DNA of 64,000 bases from Amyelois transitella (lineage: Eukaryota; Arthropoda; Insecta; Lepidoptera; Pyralidae), in assembly GCF_032362555.1 (NCBI RefSeq), contig NC_083535.1, positions 3,100,001-3,164,000 on the forward strand. Direction: 5' to 3'. Every line of letters starts with the position of its first letter. Position 1 is the stretch's first letter. Positions 23,161 to 37,499 of this stretch are shown one piece after another. The position numbers and the translations under genes were made by a program. A model generated the notes under the pieces. It did not search any database, was not told the DNA's origin, and saw only the letters and a program-made list of their open reading frames with translations.

Positions 23161-25384
23161 TTTTCATTTCGTATTTAATATTTTTTAAAACTTTATTGCA
23201 TCTTAAATGTACAATAGGTGGAATAGCCATAGGGTTTCATTCATTACGTATAAATGTTCTGTCTCATTAAACGATATTACGATTTTTGCTATTTGAAACA
23301 GATTCGCTTGAACTAGTACCACCTATTAGAATAATTATATTCATTGTAAAAAACGAAGAGATATCGACTTCTGCTTCTTACATTTAGTCTCAAACACTTC
23401 ATCGTGGGCACGGTCTTGGATATTCAGTCTGAATTCATAATATCCATTTGGTTTATACCCATGCATTGTTTAGAAGAAAAGCCAAGTATATTCTAGTTTA
23501 AAAAAATATAATTCGGATATACCTATTGCGAAAATTTTCCTCATTTCGAAAGAAGTTCCACATTTCCCTTTATTTAAATATACTTATGCTTACCGCCTGT
23601 TATTACAAAATAACAGACATAAATTGTGGTGGAAGTCACGACCACGAGTCTCTTAATTTAATTTATAGAAAACTCAATTCTTTTTTTGAATCAGTAGGTA
23701 AAGTGTACTTATTTAGGGTACATTATTTTTATTTATTACCAATGCACTTGCGGTGAAAACATCGCGTGGAAACCGACACATTCAGCCAACGAATCCGGGG
23801 GTGTAATGAAGAAAAGTCATACCTATTTACTACGAGTGTTTGTCCTTGGCTGCTCCCGTGAAAATTCCCAGAGATAAAATACCTTATGTTTTACATCGGG
23901 TACTTGGACTTATCCTTACAAAATATAAAAATCTAATCTAAATAAAAGTTAAGCGTTGTAACCTTGAAAGTGTAACAAACGGACTTTCGCATTCATATTA
24001 TATGTATCATATATGGATTCTTAATACACTCACGCACAGATTATTAATTTTAAGGAGCCAACAGACTAATGTGATATCTCTGTACCTAAATACTGACAAA
24101 GTGTCTAGTAAATATCGTAGCGAATCTTATTGAACAGTATCTAAGTATGTCACGGCTTTCAGGTTTTTATGCGCACAGACAGATAGAAAATTAATTGTTT
24201 TTCTCTTTCTCTATATCAAGATAGAAATTGGAATAAAAATATAAAAAATTATGCCAATTTGTATTTGAAACTTTAAATTATACTCTTGCATAGCATCCTT
24301 TTATGTTACTTATTCTTTTTTATATTTCACAGCCAATTTATTGTCGTACTTTTTTCATAAATGGTTTCATTTTCAAGTTTCTTTCCAGTTCGATTAGACT
24401 CCCTTTTGCCAAAAAGGTCGTAAAATTTTATCTAAAAGCTATTCTATTAATAATTTAAAACTAGGCAAAGGTGTGTTGAGACAGCCCCAAATTAAAAGTG
24501 GTATAATATATAGCAGACCTTTTTCGTGAATGTGGTCACGTAAAAACGTAAACAAAAATAATTTAATTTAAGTATATGATTCTTTCTTTCGCATTTTTAT
24601 ATTTTGAGCTGCTACCCGCGTTTGTGCTTACTCTGCGGAATTTTGCACTAATAAGTATTCAAGGTTTTGTCTCTCAGGTCCAATCTATGAGGTACATTGC
24701 CGAAATTTATCTAAATCACTTCCTTATTATAGATTAAGACGCAGCTTTATTAATATTATTCTATTTTATTGAACTAGCTTCACCTTTTATTTATTTAATG
24801 TTGTCCAAGTATTAATCTGTAAATGTAGGTAGATTTATTTTTATTTCTTTACCCAATTTTTTACTATTTTTTTTTTGTTAAAACAGTCATTATAGTAGTC
24901 ATTACAATGAAACAGGCTTAAATAAATATTCGCAAGACCAAAAATGACCATTAAATTTTCAATGTCATTTGCTGAAGAGACTTACTGTTTACTTTTACAA
25001 TACGGGCATTAAATTTTGCATAAGAAGATGCAAAGCTATATCTTGTATAATATATTGTTTGCATCTTATTAAAATACAAATGGAATATTTGGACCACACT
25101 TTTGGGTACAATAACAGGAAAATATATTCTCTCTATTAATACCTACCTACTTATTCCGTCAACCTTTATCGAAAATCGAAATAGATTCGCCCATTTTGAT
25201 TTTCACCAAAATTTTTTAGCGTTTGATCTGGTACGTTTACCCTGAGGAAGAGTCTTGAATCCGGGTAGGTACTATCTTTGCCGGGAGAGTTAATTTTTTT
25301 ATTATATATCTTACGATATTCACAATAAAGACAAGGAATTGTTATAGGCTGTACCTACAGTACTGGTCCTTGTTTGAAGGAAAC

Positions 25385-25515
25385 AAAAATCGACAGAGGT
25401 CCCGGTTGCATCCTCACGTCTCTGCAGATGAGCCCAGGGTATCCTATGGCGGATCATGGTAACGAGAAGGTTTCCTCGCAATGTTTTCCCTCGCCGTAAT
25501 AGACGCCCTTAAATT
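25385..25515 (-). mobile_element. SINE S1 fragment, minus strand
   Basis: The minus strand reads ACGGCGAGGGAAAACATTGC, GAGGAAACCTTCTCG, then GGATACCCTGGGCTCATCTG and GTGAGGATGCAACCGGGACC, the S1 body and 3' end with a gap. Confidence 0.6.
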
Positions 25516-25764
25516 ACGAGCATAAATAAAATTCACTACTACTAAGTTGTATATCAGTCGCCGGCAGATAAATCTATAGCCATACGAAGGTTGTGCAATA
25601 CCTGCTAAGCTCGTACAAATATATGTGAAGGTAAAATTCCTATTTATTTTTCCATGCATAATTTTGAATGACATCAATTATACACGTGATAATGTACCTT
25701 TAGTTGTAATACGGATAGCAACAATTGATGTTTATTCCATAGTTCCGTATTATGTACAGTTAAA

Positions 25765-25880
25765 AAGGTCAGGTCAAGAGTACCCTGTACCGACGAGTTC
25801 ACAAGAGAGTAAAGAATTGGTTGGACTTGTGGCAAGTGAAAAGATGTAGTCGCTGCCATTCCCTAGCAAAAAAACGTGGT
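25765..25880 (+). mobile_element. LINE L1 3'-end fragment, plus strand
   Basis: AGGTCAGGTCAAGAGTACCC, TTGTGGCAAGTGAAAAGATG and TAGTCGCTGCCATTCCCTAG parallel the L1 tail at 17430-17560. Confidence 0.65.
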
Positions 25881-28227
25881 TATATATGTATAAAAATACG
25901 TATATTTTAAAGTTTCATTATCGACTCTGTTTTATCCGCGATGTCATTTTTTTTCTGTGTCGATATCCAACAAAAGTACTACACTGTATTTTTATATCTA
26001 GAAGGTACTACGTGATTAAGTACTCATAATACCTAATTCTGTGATAATAACCGACGTGTAATTAGGTACGTTAGGGGAAATCCAGTCTCTGACTACCCTT
26101 TTAGGAGACAGGCGTGATGGTGTATATATGTAATAAGGTACAACGGAGATTCAGCATGGGGAAAATAAAATTTCTGATATTTACATACATTTTTCTTTCC
26201 TATTTGTTTTATTCATAATGATAAGAAAATATAATATCTACATAGCAGAAGATTGTTGTAGAGACTGCGGTCGGGTTGAAATTCCATCTTTTGGTGATAT
26301 ACATATTTATCTAAATTTTCCTTACCTAGTACCATAGTTTCCATATCAATGAAGGATTATTACCTTTTTATGTAACATTAGAAATATACAGTTTGAAACT
26401 AGATAAAATATTGCAATGCAAAAAGTTAAATTATACTTATTTAGCAGATCACTTGTAAAAGCTGTCACGGATTTATTAAATTGGGTAACTATCCTTGCGA
26501 ATCTTTCGAAAAAATTTAATTGGATACTGAAAAGCCGAAAATCACCGGTAAGTAGGTATGTAATTTCAAGAAATATAAAGTATATACATAGTTAGATGTA
26601 TTCCGTACCTAATTTGAAGTCTCCAAAAACATTTGTCTCAATAATGGCCGTGAATCCCAACCACAGCAGTTCGCAATTTAAACAACATTAAGATAAGGAA
26701 GTGTCTACCTAAATCTGAGTAGAATATAATTTTGGAAGTATAAATGTACATAATACCTATGTACACGCATCTGTCGGTATAAATACGTAAATGGCGGCAG
26801 GGTTTGTCTCGTTATACCTTTGCTTGGGTAACTTTATATTTTAATGGACGATTTATTAAATAATACACAATCATTTTCAGTAGAACCAAAAGAGTACGTA
26901 AAAGGTATTTGTAACTACCTACACTTAAAAAATTAGAATCATAGTTTATGGACTTGGATGAAGTTTAGTAGCATAATCATCATTTCCCATTAGATATCAC
27001 ATATGAAAATATAAGCAAAACTATGATTAAGGCACAAAAATATGGGACTTCATCTCGCTTTCTCTCATTATAGATTGTTCGGGGTTTAATACAGACAGCA
27101 TTAAAAACTGATACAATTTTCATGATATGATAAATTTGGTAAAATATTTTAATGAGACACCATACTTCGTGACGGGAATAACCTTGAATACTCTGTATAA
27201 GGAAAATGTTCAACGAACTGTTTTTTTTTATCAGCACACTGAAAATCATCTAGTTCGCTTCTGTTTTGATTTCTAGATGTCAAATGTTTATAAACATACA
27301 ACTTTACAATACTACGTTACTATGATATGACTGCATTCCGATTCATATTACAGTCTTTGATTTACGATAAAACGGCTTGTAGAGTAAGTTTTGTTAGTTT
27401 TAACTATTTCGTTCATTTTTGTATAATAAATGTATCGGTAGTAATAAAGCGCCGGTGAAAGAGTCGAATTTGGTAAAAATAAGATATTATAAACGTCGAT
27501 ACTTGTAGATAACGTGTTATATACTAGAAGTAGAATAAAGTTCAAAGACTTAAAAAAAACTTCGTCTCTCAGAGTATAATTTAACTTATTTATATAGAGT
27601 TAACTTACGAAGTTGGCTCTGTCAACCCCGCAACGGATATAGACACGTGTAATAAAAACAAAGTGTACCAGTTACCAAAAATATGTATGGAAAATTTACT
27701 ATAATATGATTTACACATTACACATATTATTTATTTTTCAACAAAAAGTCTTATAATAATAATGGATGGATGATCCCACAAGGCGGAGGTGTCATAGTAA
27801 TTTTCCCGCTGTTTACGAGATGATTAAGGGAATTACACCTCATTGTGGTCTAGTAGGATAATGTAATCATGGGACCTTGAGATGCCAAATCCGCTTCCAG
27901 AGAAAATTACCTATTTAACGAGTTTTACGACTTCTTTTTACGCGAGTGTTCAGCAGCGGAGTTTTATGTTTACAATTTATAGATTTGGTTTTAATCATCA
28001 GGCTGAAAAGCTTTCCCGTGTAAAACCTGTCAGTTTACTACGTCCACTGCTTAATTAACATGTTATTAAAGATCTCATTAGTAAAATAAAGTTCTGTATT
28101 ATCAAATAATAGTTAAAAATATCGTTCGCTGACGTACAAGAGATTCGTCTCTCGCCCGGAGGCTCTATAAAAGGTCTTGCTTCTTGGGTAAATATCTATA
28201 TGTCTTTAACCCGAGGGATGATCATTT

Positions 28228-28291
28228 TTCGAGGGAATGCGGGCATTCCCTCGAATGCCCGCATTCCCTCGAATGCCCGCATTCCCTCGAA
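28228..28291. repeat. Short tandem array of an 18-bp palindromic unit
   Basis: TTCGAGGGAATGC and GCATTCCCTCGAA form perfect 13-bp arms around GG (28228-28255). The unit GCATTCCCTCGAATGCCC is then repeated in tandem to 28291. It is GC-rich in an AT-rich setting. Confidence 0.8.
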
Positions 28292-29211
28292 TAGATATAA
28301 TAGAATCATAGAAGTCTATCTATAGATATCTCATCTAGTTATTCTAAGATTTAGCCGTTTTTTTTAATATACTTCATTATTTATTAGGTAATGACATAAC
28401 GTATCCTTTTCCATAAAAACAGTTGTTATAATAGATTTTCATTGTACACATAATTATTTAATTTCAGAAATAAATTCAGAAGGATTTATGCAAAAATTTC
28501 AGTAATAACTGAATGAGAGTCTGTCTTGTTACTATTATTATTATTGCAAAGAAAATAGCAAATAATTTTTAATACTTTAAGCGAAAATAATTGCATTACA
28601 ATTTTTATGTGTTGTTTCGGTACACTTAATTTGTATGGAAATTGCGAATGGATCGTGTGACGCGATTACACTTTAAAGTACTTACTTGCCTAGGTAAATG
28701 CAGTTAAGTATATACATATTTCGTGACCTTGCCACTACTAACATGACCTTTACCTACAAGTCGGGGTCAGCCTGACCACTGACCTCACCGATATTGTCAA
28801 GCTAGACCGTATAGGCGCGATTGGTTCGATTCGCATTTGGCCTAAACAATGGTATTTGCGATACGTTTAAATCGCGATTGGTCCAAATTTCGATGACACT
28901 CACTCGTCGCTCGCACTTTATCGTTCTTGACACTAAATAACATAACAAATGTGAAATCGAATATTTCTATTGAATATACCTATATGTTATACGTAGGTTT
29001 GTTAAAGTATCTTGTGACCAGAACATTAGCGAGCGAGCGAGCGATGAAACTAAATAATTGGCCTTTGGACAAATCGCCACTTGGATAAATAGGTAACGAA
29101 TAAGTCCGAAGGCGTCTAAAGAGTCAAAAGGCTCCTGAATAGGGCGACGAAGTTAAACTTACTTCATGATTTTAATTTTCAGTTTTTATTTAAATATTTT
29201 AGGCAGATATA

Positions 29212-29377
29212 GCTGGCAATCTCATCAGCGGGACCAGCATTGCATGCGCGACGGCATTTTTTATCACGCATTAACCTATCACTGTTTCATGACATAATAA
29301 AAAACAAAAAATGATAGTTTATCGCGCAATAAAATCTGCGTCGCGCGTGCCATGCTATCCCTGGTAGTCTTGCCAGC
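29212..29377. mobile_element. MITE-like element with terminal inverted repeats
   Basis: The left end starts GCTGGCAATCTCATCAGCGG and includes GCATGCGCGACG; the right end, reverse-complemented, starts GCTGGCAAGACTACCAGGGA and includes GCACGCGCGACG. The inverted repeats run about 50-60 bases with mismatches. It has no coding capacity at 166 bp. Confidence 0.7.
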
Positions 29378-29439
29378 CATCAGCTAGACACATTCATGTC
29401 GTTTTTTGTATTACAGGTAAAACTTTATATTATATATAC

Positions 29440-29665
29440 AACTAGCTGACCCGGCAAACGTTCTTTTGCCATATAAATATTTGTTTTGTAATCTGTAGTA
29501 AAAAAAAAAAATTAAGGGTGGACAGCCCTTAACACTAAAGGGTATAAAAATTGATGTTGGCCGATTCTCAGACCTACTCAATATGCTAACAAAATTTAAT
29601 GAGAATCGGTCAAGCCGTTTCGGAGTACGAGAACGAACATTGTGAACATTAAAGATTAAAGCACT
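29440..29665 (+). repeat. Interspersed repeat, CTAGCTGACCCGGCAAACG type
   Basis: It opens CTAGCTGACCCGGCAAACGT, then TTTTGCCATATAAATATTTG, AGGGTGGACAGCCCTTAACA and GAATCGGTCAAGCCGTTTCG. A reverse copy lies at about 56345-56580. I recognise the opening as common in insect genomes, probably the 3' end of a non-LTR element. Confidence 0.7.
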
Positions 29666-30014
29666 ATTTGCTTCTTATGCTGTCTTCATGCGACACCCCT
29701 ATAAAGTAATATCTTAATCCACTATCCCGGAACATCTTGAATTTGTATTATTTATATTTCACAATATAAAGCAAACTCTACCTTCGCACTCGAACGATAA
29801 GATCTTACACCGAGTAAGTAGTTATATTTTATGGCAGTAATTTTTTTATAGACATTCTTGTATTTTAATTCAGAGGTAAATGAAATTGTATTGTCCAAAG
29901 TAAAGATATATAATTATTACACTTATTATCCTTTGTTCTTTTCTGCAAGTATTACTTTACAACTTGTGTGCAACACGTGTATTTTATCATTTATTCGGTT
30001 TATTTATTGTTTGT

Positions 30015-30245
30015 GTGTGATTCCTGGTACCAAAAAAAAAAATAATAGGACCACTCCATCTCTTTCCCATGGATGTTGTAAAAGGTGATTAAAGGCTAGG
30101 CTTATAGACTTGGGACTCTTCGTTTAGATGATGGGCCAACCAACAACCTGACACTATTTGAATCTCAATTCTGTCACATCTGAACGTGGCCTATCAGTCT
30201 TTTAAGGCCAACGGGCTCTACCTAGACGTGATTATTTGTATGTTT
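30015..30245 (+). mobile_element. R1 retroposon copy
   Basis: It has a diverged head (GATTCCTGGTACC), an A-run, AGGACCACTCCATCTCTTTC, CCATGGATGTTGTAAAAGGT, CAACCTGACACTATTTGAAT, GAACGTGGCCTATCAGTCTT and GACGTGATTATTTGTATG at the end. Confidence 0.8.
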
Positions 30246-30299
30246 TTATCTGTCCAGTGTACTATTTTGTTTGTATTTTAGAAAAAAATGTAATTCCAA

Positions 30300-30465
30300 A
30301 CACAAACAACCTTTGCCCGCGACTGCTACAGCGTTAAATCTTCGTCGTATGTCTCAGCTATATATTACTGCAAAGTTTCACAAAAATGCGTTACGTAGTT
30401 TTTGCGTGAGCGAGTAACAAACATACGTCCTTACAAACTTTCGCATTTGTAATATTAGTGAGATT
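30300..30465 (+). repeat. Interspersed repeat related to 18030-18255
   Basis: TTTGCCCGCGACTGC at the start, TGCGTTACGTAGTTTTTGCG in the middle and ACTTTCGCATTTGTAATATT at the end. A second relative (GCGCCCCGGGACTTCGCTCC) lies at about 30735-30880. Confidence 0.5.
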
Positions 30466-33374
30466 TACAATTAAAGAGAACCTAGAAAGAACTATCTGTT
30501 TATCTCAATATCTTTTATTTACATTCATCATTGCTTGCTTATCCGTCTGTATGTAGATATTAAATAAAAGATTGACATATTTGTGTCATGTCGTTTTTAT
30601 CACAATTTGTTAGAATGGTTTATCATTTCACGTGAATCCGCACGTGTGGCACTTTCTTTTTCCTGATTTTGAAGATTCCATCTTAAATTTTACTTTTAAT
30701 TATTAGAAAATGCGCTGTATATTGCATAGACACAAGCTGCGCCCCGGGACTTCGCTCCCGGGAGTATTTCTGGATTAAAAGTACTTTATATTGTTATTCC
30801 AGGTTATACTCGACCAGTGTACTATATTTCATCAAAATCTGCCCAGTAAATTTGCGTAAAAGTGTAACAAACACATATCCATTGTTTTACCTTTCACTAC
30901 CCAAAGATTGGCTGGAAGAGATCGCTTAGCGATAAGTCTGCCTTTGCTCAACGTAGGTATTCGTAATGTATGCTTCTACTACATATGTATTTTTTTATGG
31001 GCAATAAAGATAATTTGTATTGTATTGTGTCGTATTTTATCCACACATAATTACAAATTTTCCCATTTACAGTATCGATAGGTTATGTTTTCTATAAAAT
31101 ATAGATATAAAATATCTTGTCTTTTGCGATTGTCAAGATATCATTTTATTACATACATTACGGCGCTAACTAGAGAAACAATGGCTCTACAATCATTGTC
31201 CTAACATCTTCACACATTTCAACGGCCCATTGTTCTACGCACAGATTTCGATAGACATTGATTCTGGTCTAAGAGGCGGCTACAAATATTTTTCTACTTT
31301 ACGGCATAGGTTACAACAATAATAATAATAAAAAAACCTTATTGCCTTTGAATCTAATTAAAAATAAAATTACCATAATGCGTTTGTCCATTTAATTAAA
31401 TTCAGAACTGAAATAAATAAAGCTTACAGTATAAAAAGCATGAGGCTGAGAATAAAACTAATGCTATTTCGATTGTTTGAATTAATAATACTGAAACATT
31501 TATATATAATATTATATCAAGTTGATTACGTGCTTCACATATAAGGATACTTCAAATATATGTATGTCAATCAAAATGTTTGTGTCATAGAGATATTATG
31601 ACTAATATTATTGAAGATATAATACTTATAAACTTTGTATGGTATCTGATGCCAAGTAAACCATTGCATCCGAAGATGAAATGAGGCGAGCGTAGTATAC
31701 ACATAGCACATACCTTTTGGTCGGATGTGGATCATGTGGCAATTTTGACTGGATCTTGTAGTGAGTTTATACGTACCGAATTAATTAAAACAAATATTAG
31801 TATGATGTCAAAAGTAAGGAACAAAAAAAACCTAAAAGCACATACTATTGTATAATACTTTTTGTTATGGATATGTATGTATGGCGGGTGAACCGGTCAC
31901 AAAAAATGTCAAATATTCCATATAAGATTGTATCGAAAAATCACAGTGATAAGAGTGAGAGACAACTATAAAAATCGTCATGATTGGCCCTCTTTGCTTA
32001 TCTTGCGGTCAGTAGGACCACATTAAGTGGCCGTGGCGTGGTAAAAACCTAAATTGATGTGATAAACAGTTAGCAATCCATATGATAAGAAAGACCATAT
32101 TCACATATTGTTTACGAACTTACGGAAAATTTACTTACTACTTATACTATAGTAGTGACTTTGTTAATTTTTTATGTAGAATCATTAGCAGAGGAAAAAT
32201 ACACGCGTAAAGATGCCTAGTCTGTTGGTTTGACTCAGACTGTGTTACTTTCTTAATATCATCAGCAGTCAATGAATGTACCTATTTGATATTGCACACT
32301 TTATATGAATTCATCATTCATTTCAGTAGGTACCTATAAGTATACTATTAAAAAAACATTTCTAGTCACGTTAATGTTTTAATCGATTATCGAACGGCAC
32401 ATTTAATCTTTGACCTTTTTTATTCAAATTGTTTAGGTGTGTAAATGTAAAAATTGTCATTAAAAATAAAACTGTATGGTCAAATTTTTAAAAAGCGAAA
32501 ATTTTCATCGAACTCGAATAATTTAATCAACAGTTTTATACAAAACCTTTTTAATTTTGCACATTATTAAATGACATATATTCTTACTCTAAGAAATTTC
32601 ATGGCATCATTTAGGAATGAAATTTTTAACTTTAGTTTTAATGTGAGTTCATTTTTATTTTTATTTGTTAAACCTAAATTAAATTTGAAAATGAAGTAAG
32701 ATATATATGTTTACTTTATTAAATAAAAAATATTGCATTTCATGGTGAAATAGGTAACTAAGACGGAAATAATTTTCCATCCGCTGCGGTTACCTGCCTT
32801 ACATATTACCTTGCTATTGTTTAAGTATAAAATATTACTTTCAACACACTAGCTCATAAAGTTGCAGTCCATTATGCACTCATAAATTAATTTTGTAAGC
32901 TAAACAAACACACGTAGGTACAATGAAATTATTATTTTCCAACTATTAGTACCTACACTCATGGCTTTGATCACGAAAAGAGATCGTTATTTGTTCGTTC
33001 TGTTCCCGCGAGAATTTCGAAAATTCTATCTTCCCAGACAATTATTTTAAATTTCAAATCTGTCTATCATATTCAGTCAGTTTCATTTTCAATATATATA
33101 ATTAAGATAATCAAGCCATTAAATCACTTTAAGTAGTACTTGTATAGAGTAATGCTGAACTTAGTTATTTTTGGTACGTATAACATATAATACGAGTATC
33201 TTATGGAGTTTTATTTCTAATCGTTTCATAATTCTAGATATTCATTCTGATAACTGTTTTGTTAGTAGTAAAGATATTTATTTATTATTTTGTTATAATG
33301 TTCATATTCAATTTAAACAATTTTTTCTCAGAATAAAAATAAGATGTATCTTAATACTCTGTATTCTGACTTAA

Positions 33375-33475
33375 AATCGCGTTTTTCCCGGCAAGGCAGA
33401 GTCTACATCTTTCCACTTGCAACGATCCCTGCATACTTCTTCCGCTTCACCCACTTTCATAACTCTCTTCATGTA
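33375..33475 (-). mobile_element. LINE L1 3'-end fragment
   Basis: AATCGCGTTTTTCCCGGCAA, GGCAGAGTCTACATCTTTCC, ACTTGCAACGATCCCTGCAT and TTCATAACTCTCTTCATG are the antisense of the L1 tail. Confidence 0.65.
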
Positions 33476-35514
33476 TATTTTAGAGCAAACGTTTTATTCC
33501 CGCTTTAGTATAAAACTGCATAACCTTTTTTATTAACCAATGTCTTTTATATATTCATTACATTTTTCTATCTTTGAACAATATCCATTAACAATTATTA
33601 TTATACATATTACGTATGTATTAAAATCTAACAATATAAACAAACATTAAAATCTTATTAAAATAAACTAAACATATTTAAAAAAAAGAAAATAAAATAA
33701 TCGTCACATCATTTAAAAAAAAGTTTTCTTTTTAGTTTTAACCATTATTTTGCCTTATTTTCTAATGAAAAGTTATGCGTAAAGCTAAAAACGAAAATAA
33801 CACCGAGTGTGGTTTGCGGTCGACTTCAATGGTATCACTTTATGTCTTTTATATATCCTAGAAGGCTACTGAAAGACCACTAACGAGAGATATATTACCA
33901 TATTCTAGGTGCTCAGTTGCATAATTAAACCTAAGTAAATAATACATTTTGCGAATCTTTTTTAAAAGTTTTTTTTACTACTGGTAGAAGTTATATAATA
34001 CTTATACACTGGTATAGTAGCCATTATTCTTACAGTATCAAATGTTACAAAAATGACGTCAGCAAAAATGTGATGATCGACAGAGCACAAAGTTTCTGGT
34101 TTACGAACACTGTAATAAGGGTCGTTATAATATAATAAATGTGAATTTGTCAAATTTTATAAACATTAACGACACCCACTCTTCCTACAATAGGCACACA
34201 GACAGGAAGACATATTGACCATCATAAAAAATATATTAATTGTTCACTTTTACACATAGTGAGATTTTTCGTTTAGTAAGTAGGAAAACATGAAAAAGTA
34301 GTTGATCTATTAATAAGCCAAACAACATGCAGTTGATAAAATAGAAGGGACTTCGACTGCCACAAGCCTTGTAACTGGTTCAATCCAATGTATATAGAAC
34401 CAGTTGCACAAATGACATTCGCTGTGTAAATAAAATTCGTATTAGCGCGCGAATTGATTTTTTATAAGCGTTCAACGATCTGTTCAGCGATACTGCAAAT
34501 TTGGTACCAAATTTAGTACTTCTTGTTTTATTTACTTCTTTATATAAGTATATATTTTCTAAAGTAGTACTGCATTTATTTTGGTGCAGAAATAAAGGTA
34601 AACAACCTTGTTTAAATTTGTTTTTGTTCAAAAATACACATGTAAAATAAAATATAGTTTAAAATAGCAGAAGTATTAATTCCTATATTTGTATTTTAAT
34701 TTTTTCTGTTCATGGCTATTAATAAAATTTTATAATGAGGTATTCAACTAAAAGACATATTAGGTACTATAAATAGTTAAGCTATACCCAAATAAATAGA
34801 CTGACTTCGCATTATTAAGTAAGAACTATAACTCCGTCATAATCTTAAAACTTCACTACATAGCATAAAGCAAAATCGCTTCCTGCGTCTGACCCTATGT
34901 ATGTAGGTACGCATAAATATTTAAAACTACACAAAGATGTTTTGATGCAGTTTTTTTTTTAATATAGTATTTCAAGAGGTATGTTCATATGTATAAATGC
35001 TACCCGTGTGAAGCTAGTAAACAAATAAAAGAAAATGCATAGGTATTTTAAAAGTTTGTGGGTAATAATGGATACCAAACAATAATAACGTTAAAATGAA
35101 AAATTCGGCCTTGTAATTTTTTAAGTCAGCCCTTTATTCTTAATTGGAATAGAATTTTGGAAAAACCAAATTGAGTGGTGAATTGAAATGTTTTCATTTT
35201 TCATTGCTGGTTATTGTCAAAAATTGTTCATCGTCTGTCGATGACCGAATATTATCGTAAAATCGTATTGTATCTCGATTTTTTTGTTTTAGTAAGATTT
35301 TCACACTGAGTTTGAATCACAATGAAACATGTTGTATAGTTTTTGTTTAATTCTAATGTCAAAGATCAAGGAAACACAGAAGGATTATTCAAATCAATTT
35401 ATTAAATAAATATTCTTTAAAGCCTACATAAAAGAAAAAATTATGTGCGTGTTGCTAATGCGTGTATTTAATTTTACTATGGAAATACAAAGATAATGTA
35501 AAGTAAAATTTTGC

Positions 35515-35880
35515 AATCTAAGAGCGTTGGTGGTCGAATCAGTAAGGTGCCTGGTTCAAAAGCGTATGGCGCAAAAAGGCACAGGTTCGAATCCCACTTT
35601 GGCCAACTATCAATGACTATTTTCTAATGTAAAAGTGATGTACATTAATTTGAATACTAAAAATTCTCGTACGGTGAGGGGAAAAACGCGAGGTAAATTG
35701 CACATTCGTGGGATAATTGCACATTCGTGCAACTGGACGTGTAACCCTGCTCGATCCAGTGCGGGTTAGGTTCCCCTGCAAAGGTTGCGGAGGTCAGACA
35801 GGAGTTGCTTCCTGTAAAAACCTTACTCACCCAATCCCGGATCCATGGTTAAAGACATACAACCGGGACTAAAATTAGAA
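35515..35880 (+). mobile_element. SINE S1, full-length copy
   Basis: The tRNA-like head (AGCGTTGGTGGTCGAATCAG) has its B box at CAGGTTCGAATCCCAC. The body runs from CAATGACTATTTTCTAATG through GTAACCCTGCTCGATCCAGT to CAGGAGTTGCTTCCTGTAAA and CAACCGGGACTAAAATTAG. It is the most complete S1 copy in the window. Confidence 0.85.
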
Positions 35881-37499
35881 ATGAAGAAGGTAATTAACAA
35901 TCTGATATATGGACGACATGTGCTTTTATTAAAAAAAAATGAAGATATCCAAATAAAATATGTATGGATATGTTGGTATGTGTTTGTTACTCTTTCACGC
36001 AAAATATAAAACGGATTAAAATAAAACTTGTTCACGGGTAGAATATAACCAGGAACATATAAGAAAGACATATAGGGTACTTTTTATCCCGAAATTTCCA
36101 CGGAAGCACAGTAAGCAAAGATTTTTTCGGTATTTACATTTCATCTGGCTAGCTGGTAAATTATATCCGAACAACCTGGTATCACTTCTACTCAAAGATA
36201 TTTTATTGGAGCGTGACTCGTGATGGTTACTTTTTACATTGTATTCTGCGAAGATTGGTTTGTTTTCAGTAAAAAATGTGCTTTGAAATGTCAATCTGAG
36301 CGATCTTCATGTACTTTTTCGTATGAATCTACTAACTAATCCATATCCATATCATAGCTTTATGAAGAGAGTAGATTTGTCTATAAGATAGAATCAACTC
36401 AAAACGGCTAGACAGGTTTTATCAAAATTTGGCACAGAATTAGAATATAGTAGGGAGAATTATAAAAAAAAATCGTTAGGAAATATACTAAGGTTTCCTT
36501 CGCATTAAAAAATACTTAATTCTTTTATAAGTCACTAATGAGTATTAAATTACCGTCACCGGCTTACGTGTCAGCGGCGCACGGAAATAACTAAATTAGA
36601 TAAAAAACAAAACAAATTAGTTCCTTCGAGTATATACGCCTTTTACCCACGGAAAAAATACTACGTAGGTAATTACTTAACGCTTTTTAGATCATTGAGC
36701 AAACACCTAACTCTATTTATATTGTATTCACTTAGCAATATTTACAATTTTGTGTTTGTATTGTCGTTTGACAGCATAATTCTAAATCTGGGAAAAATAT
36801 TGACTGTATCGTTTATAAGCTACAAGTTGAATGAAATACTGCGCAGGAGTTGAATTGGCACACATGTATATAATAATAATGCAACATAATGATAAGCTCC
36901 TTAAATAAGGGTTCAATATGAAAAAATGCGCTTCTGCGTATTTGCAGCTGCACCGGTCTTGGATTTGGTAACCTGAAGATGAGACGGCGCAAGTGTATCG
37001 ACAGAAGAAAATCATTCTATCCGGTCTCTTGCTATTATACCGGGCCAGACCGTTTAGACGAATAATTATCATATATTTCTACTCATATTTTAACTTACGT
37101 TACTTATAGTAACAAGTTATCTTCTAATGATAATACTTAATTAAAAGATTGTTAAATATGAACACTTTAGCTCCATCCATTTATGTAGTTGTGCATCATT
37201 TCTCTCCTTTTTTTATTTTTAAAGGAAAATGATAAAAAACATCTACAAGTGATGATCTATTGATGTTAATCTTCTGATTTTTTTACATGAAAACAAACAG
37301 ATTATCTTTTAAGATTACTTTTAAGGGTGAGCGTCTTCTGATAGCTATTCAAAAGGACATGATTACTCCGATTCGAAGAGGAAGTACGATTTCAGGAATG
37401 TTTGATTAGATACTGCCTATTTGAGATTAAAATGATTATTTCATAATCTCGAAGATATCTCGCAATGGACAGAGTGGACTCGTACTTGACTCATTTCAT

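Noticed and set aside
28228..28291. CRISPR-like array
   Set aside because: The repeats are contiguous with no spacers, and this is a eukaryotic genome.
28815..28882. Two CGCGATTGGT words 57 bases apart as a CCAAT-type promoter
   Set aside because: There is no associated exon or donor nearby; the words alone are too short to support a promoter.
36016..36294. Minus-strand open frame of 92 codons
   Set aside because: No domain or splice context was found, and it has the composition of chance sequence.
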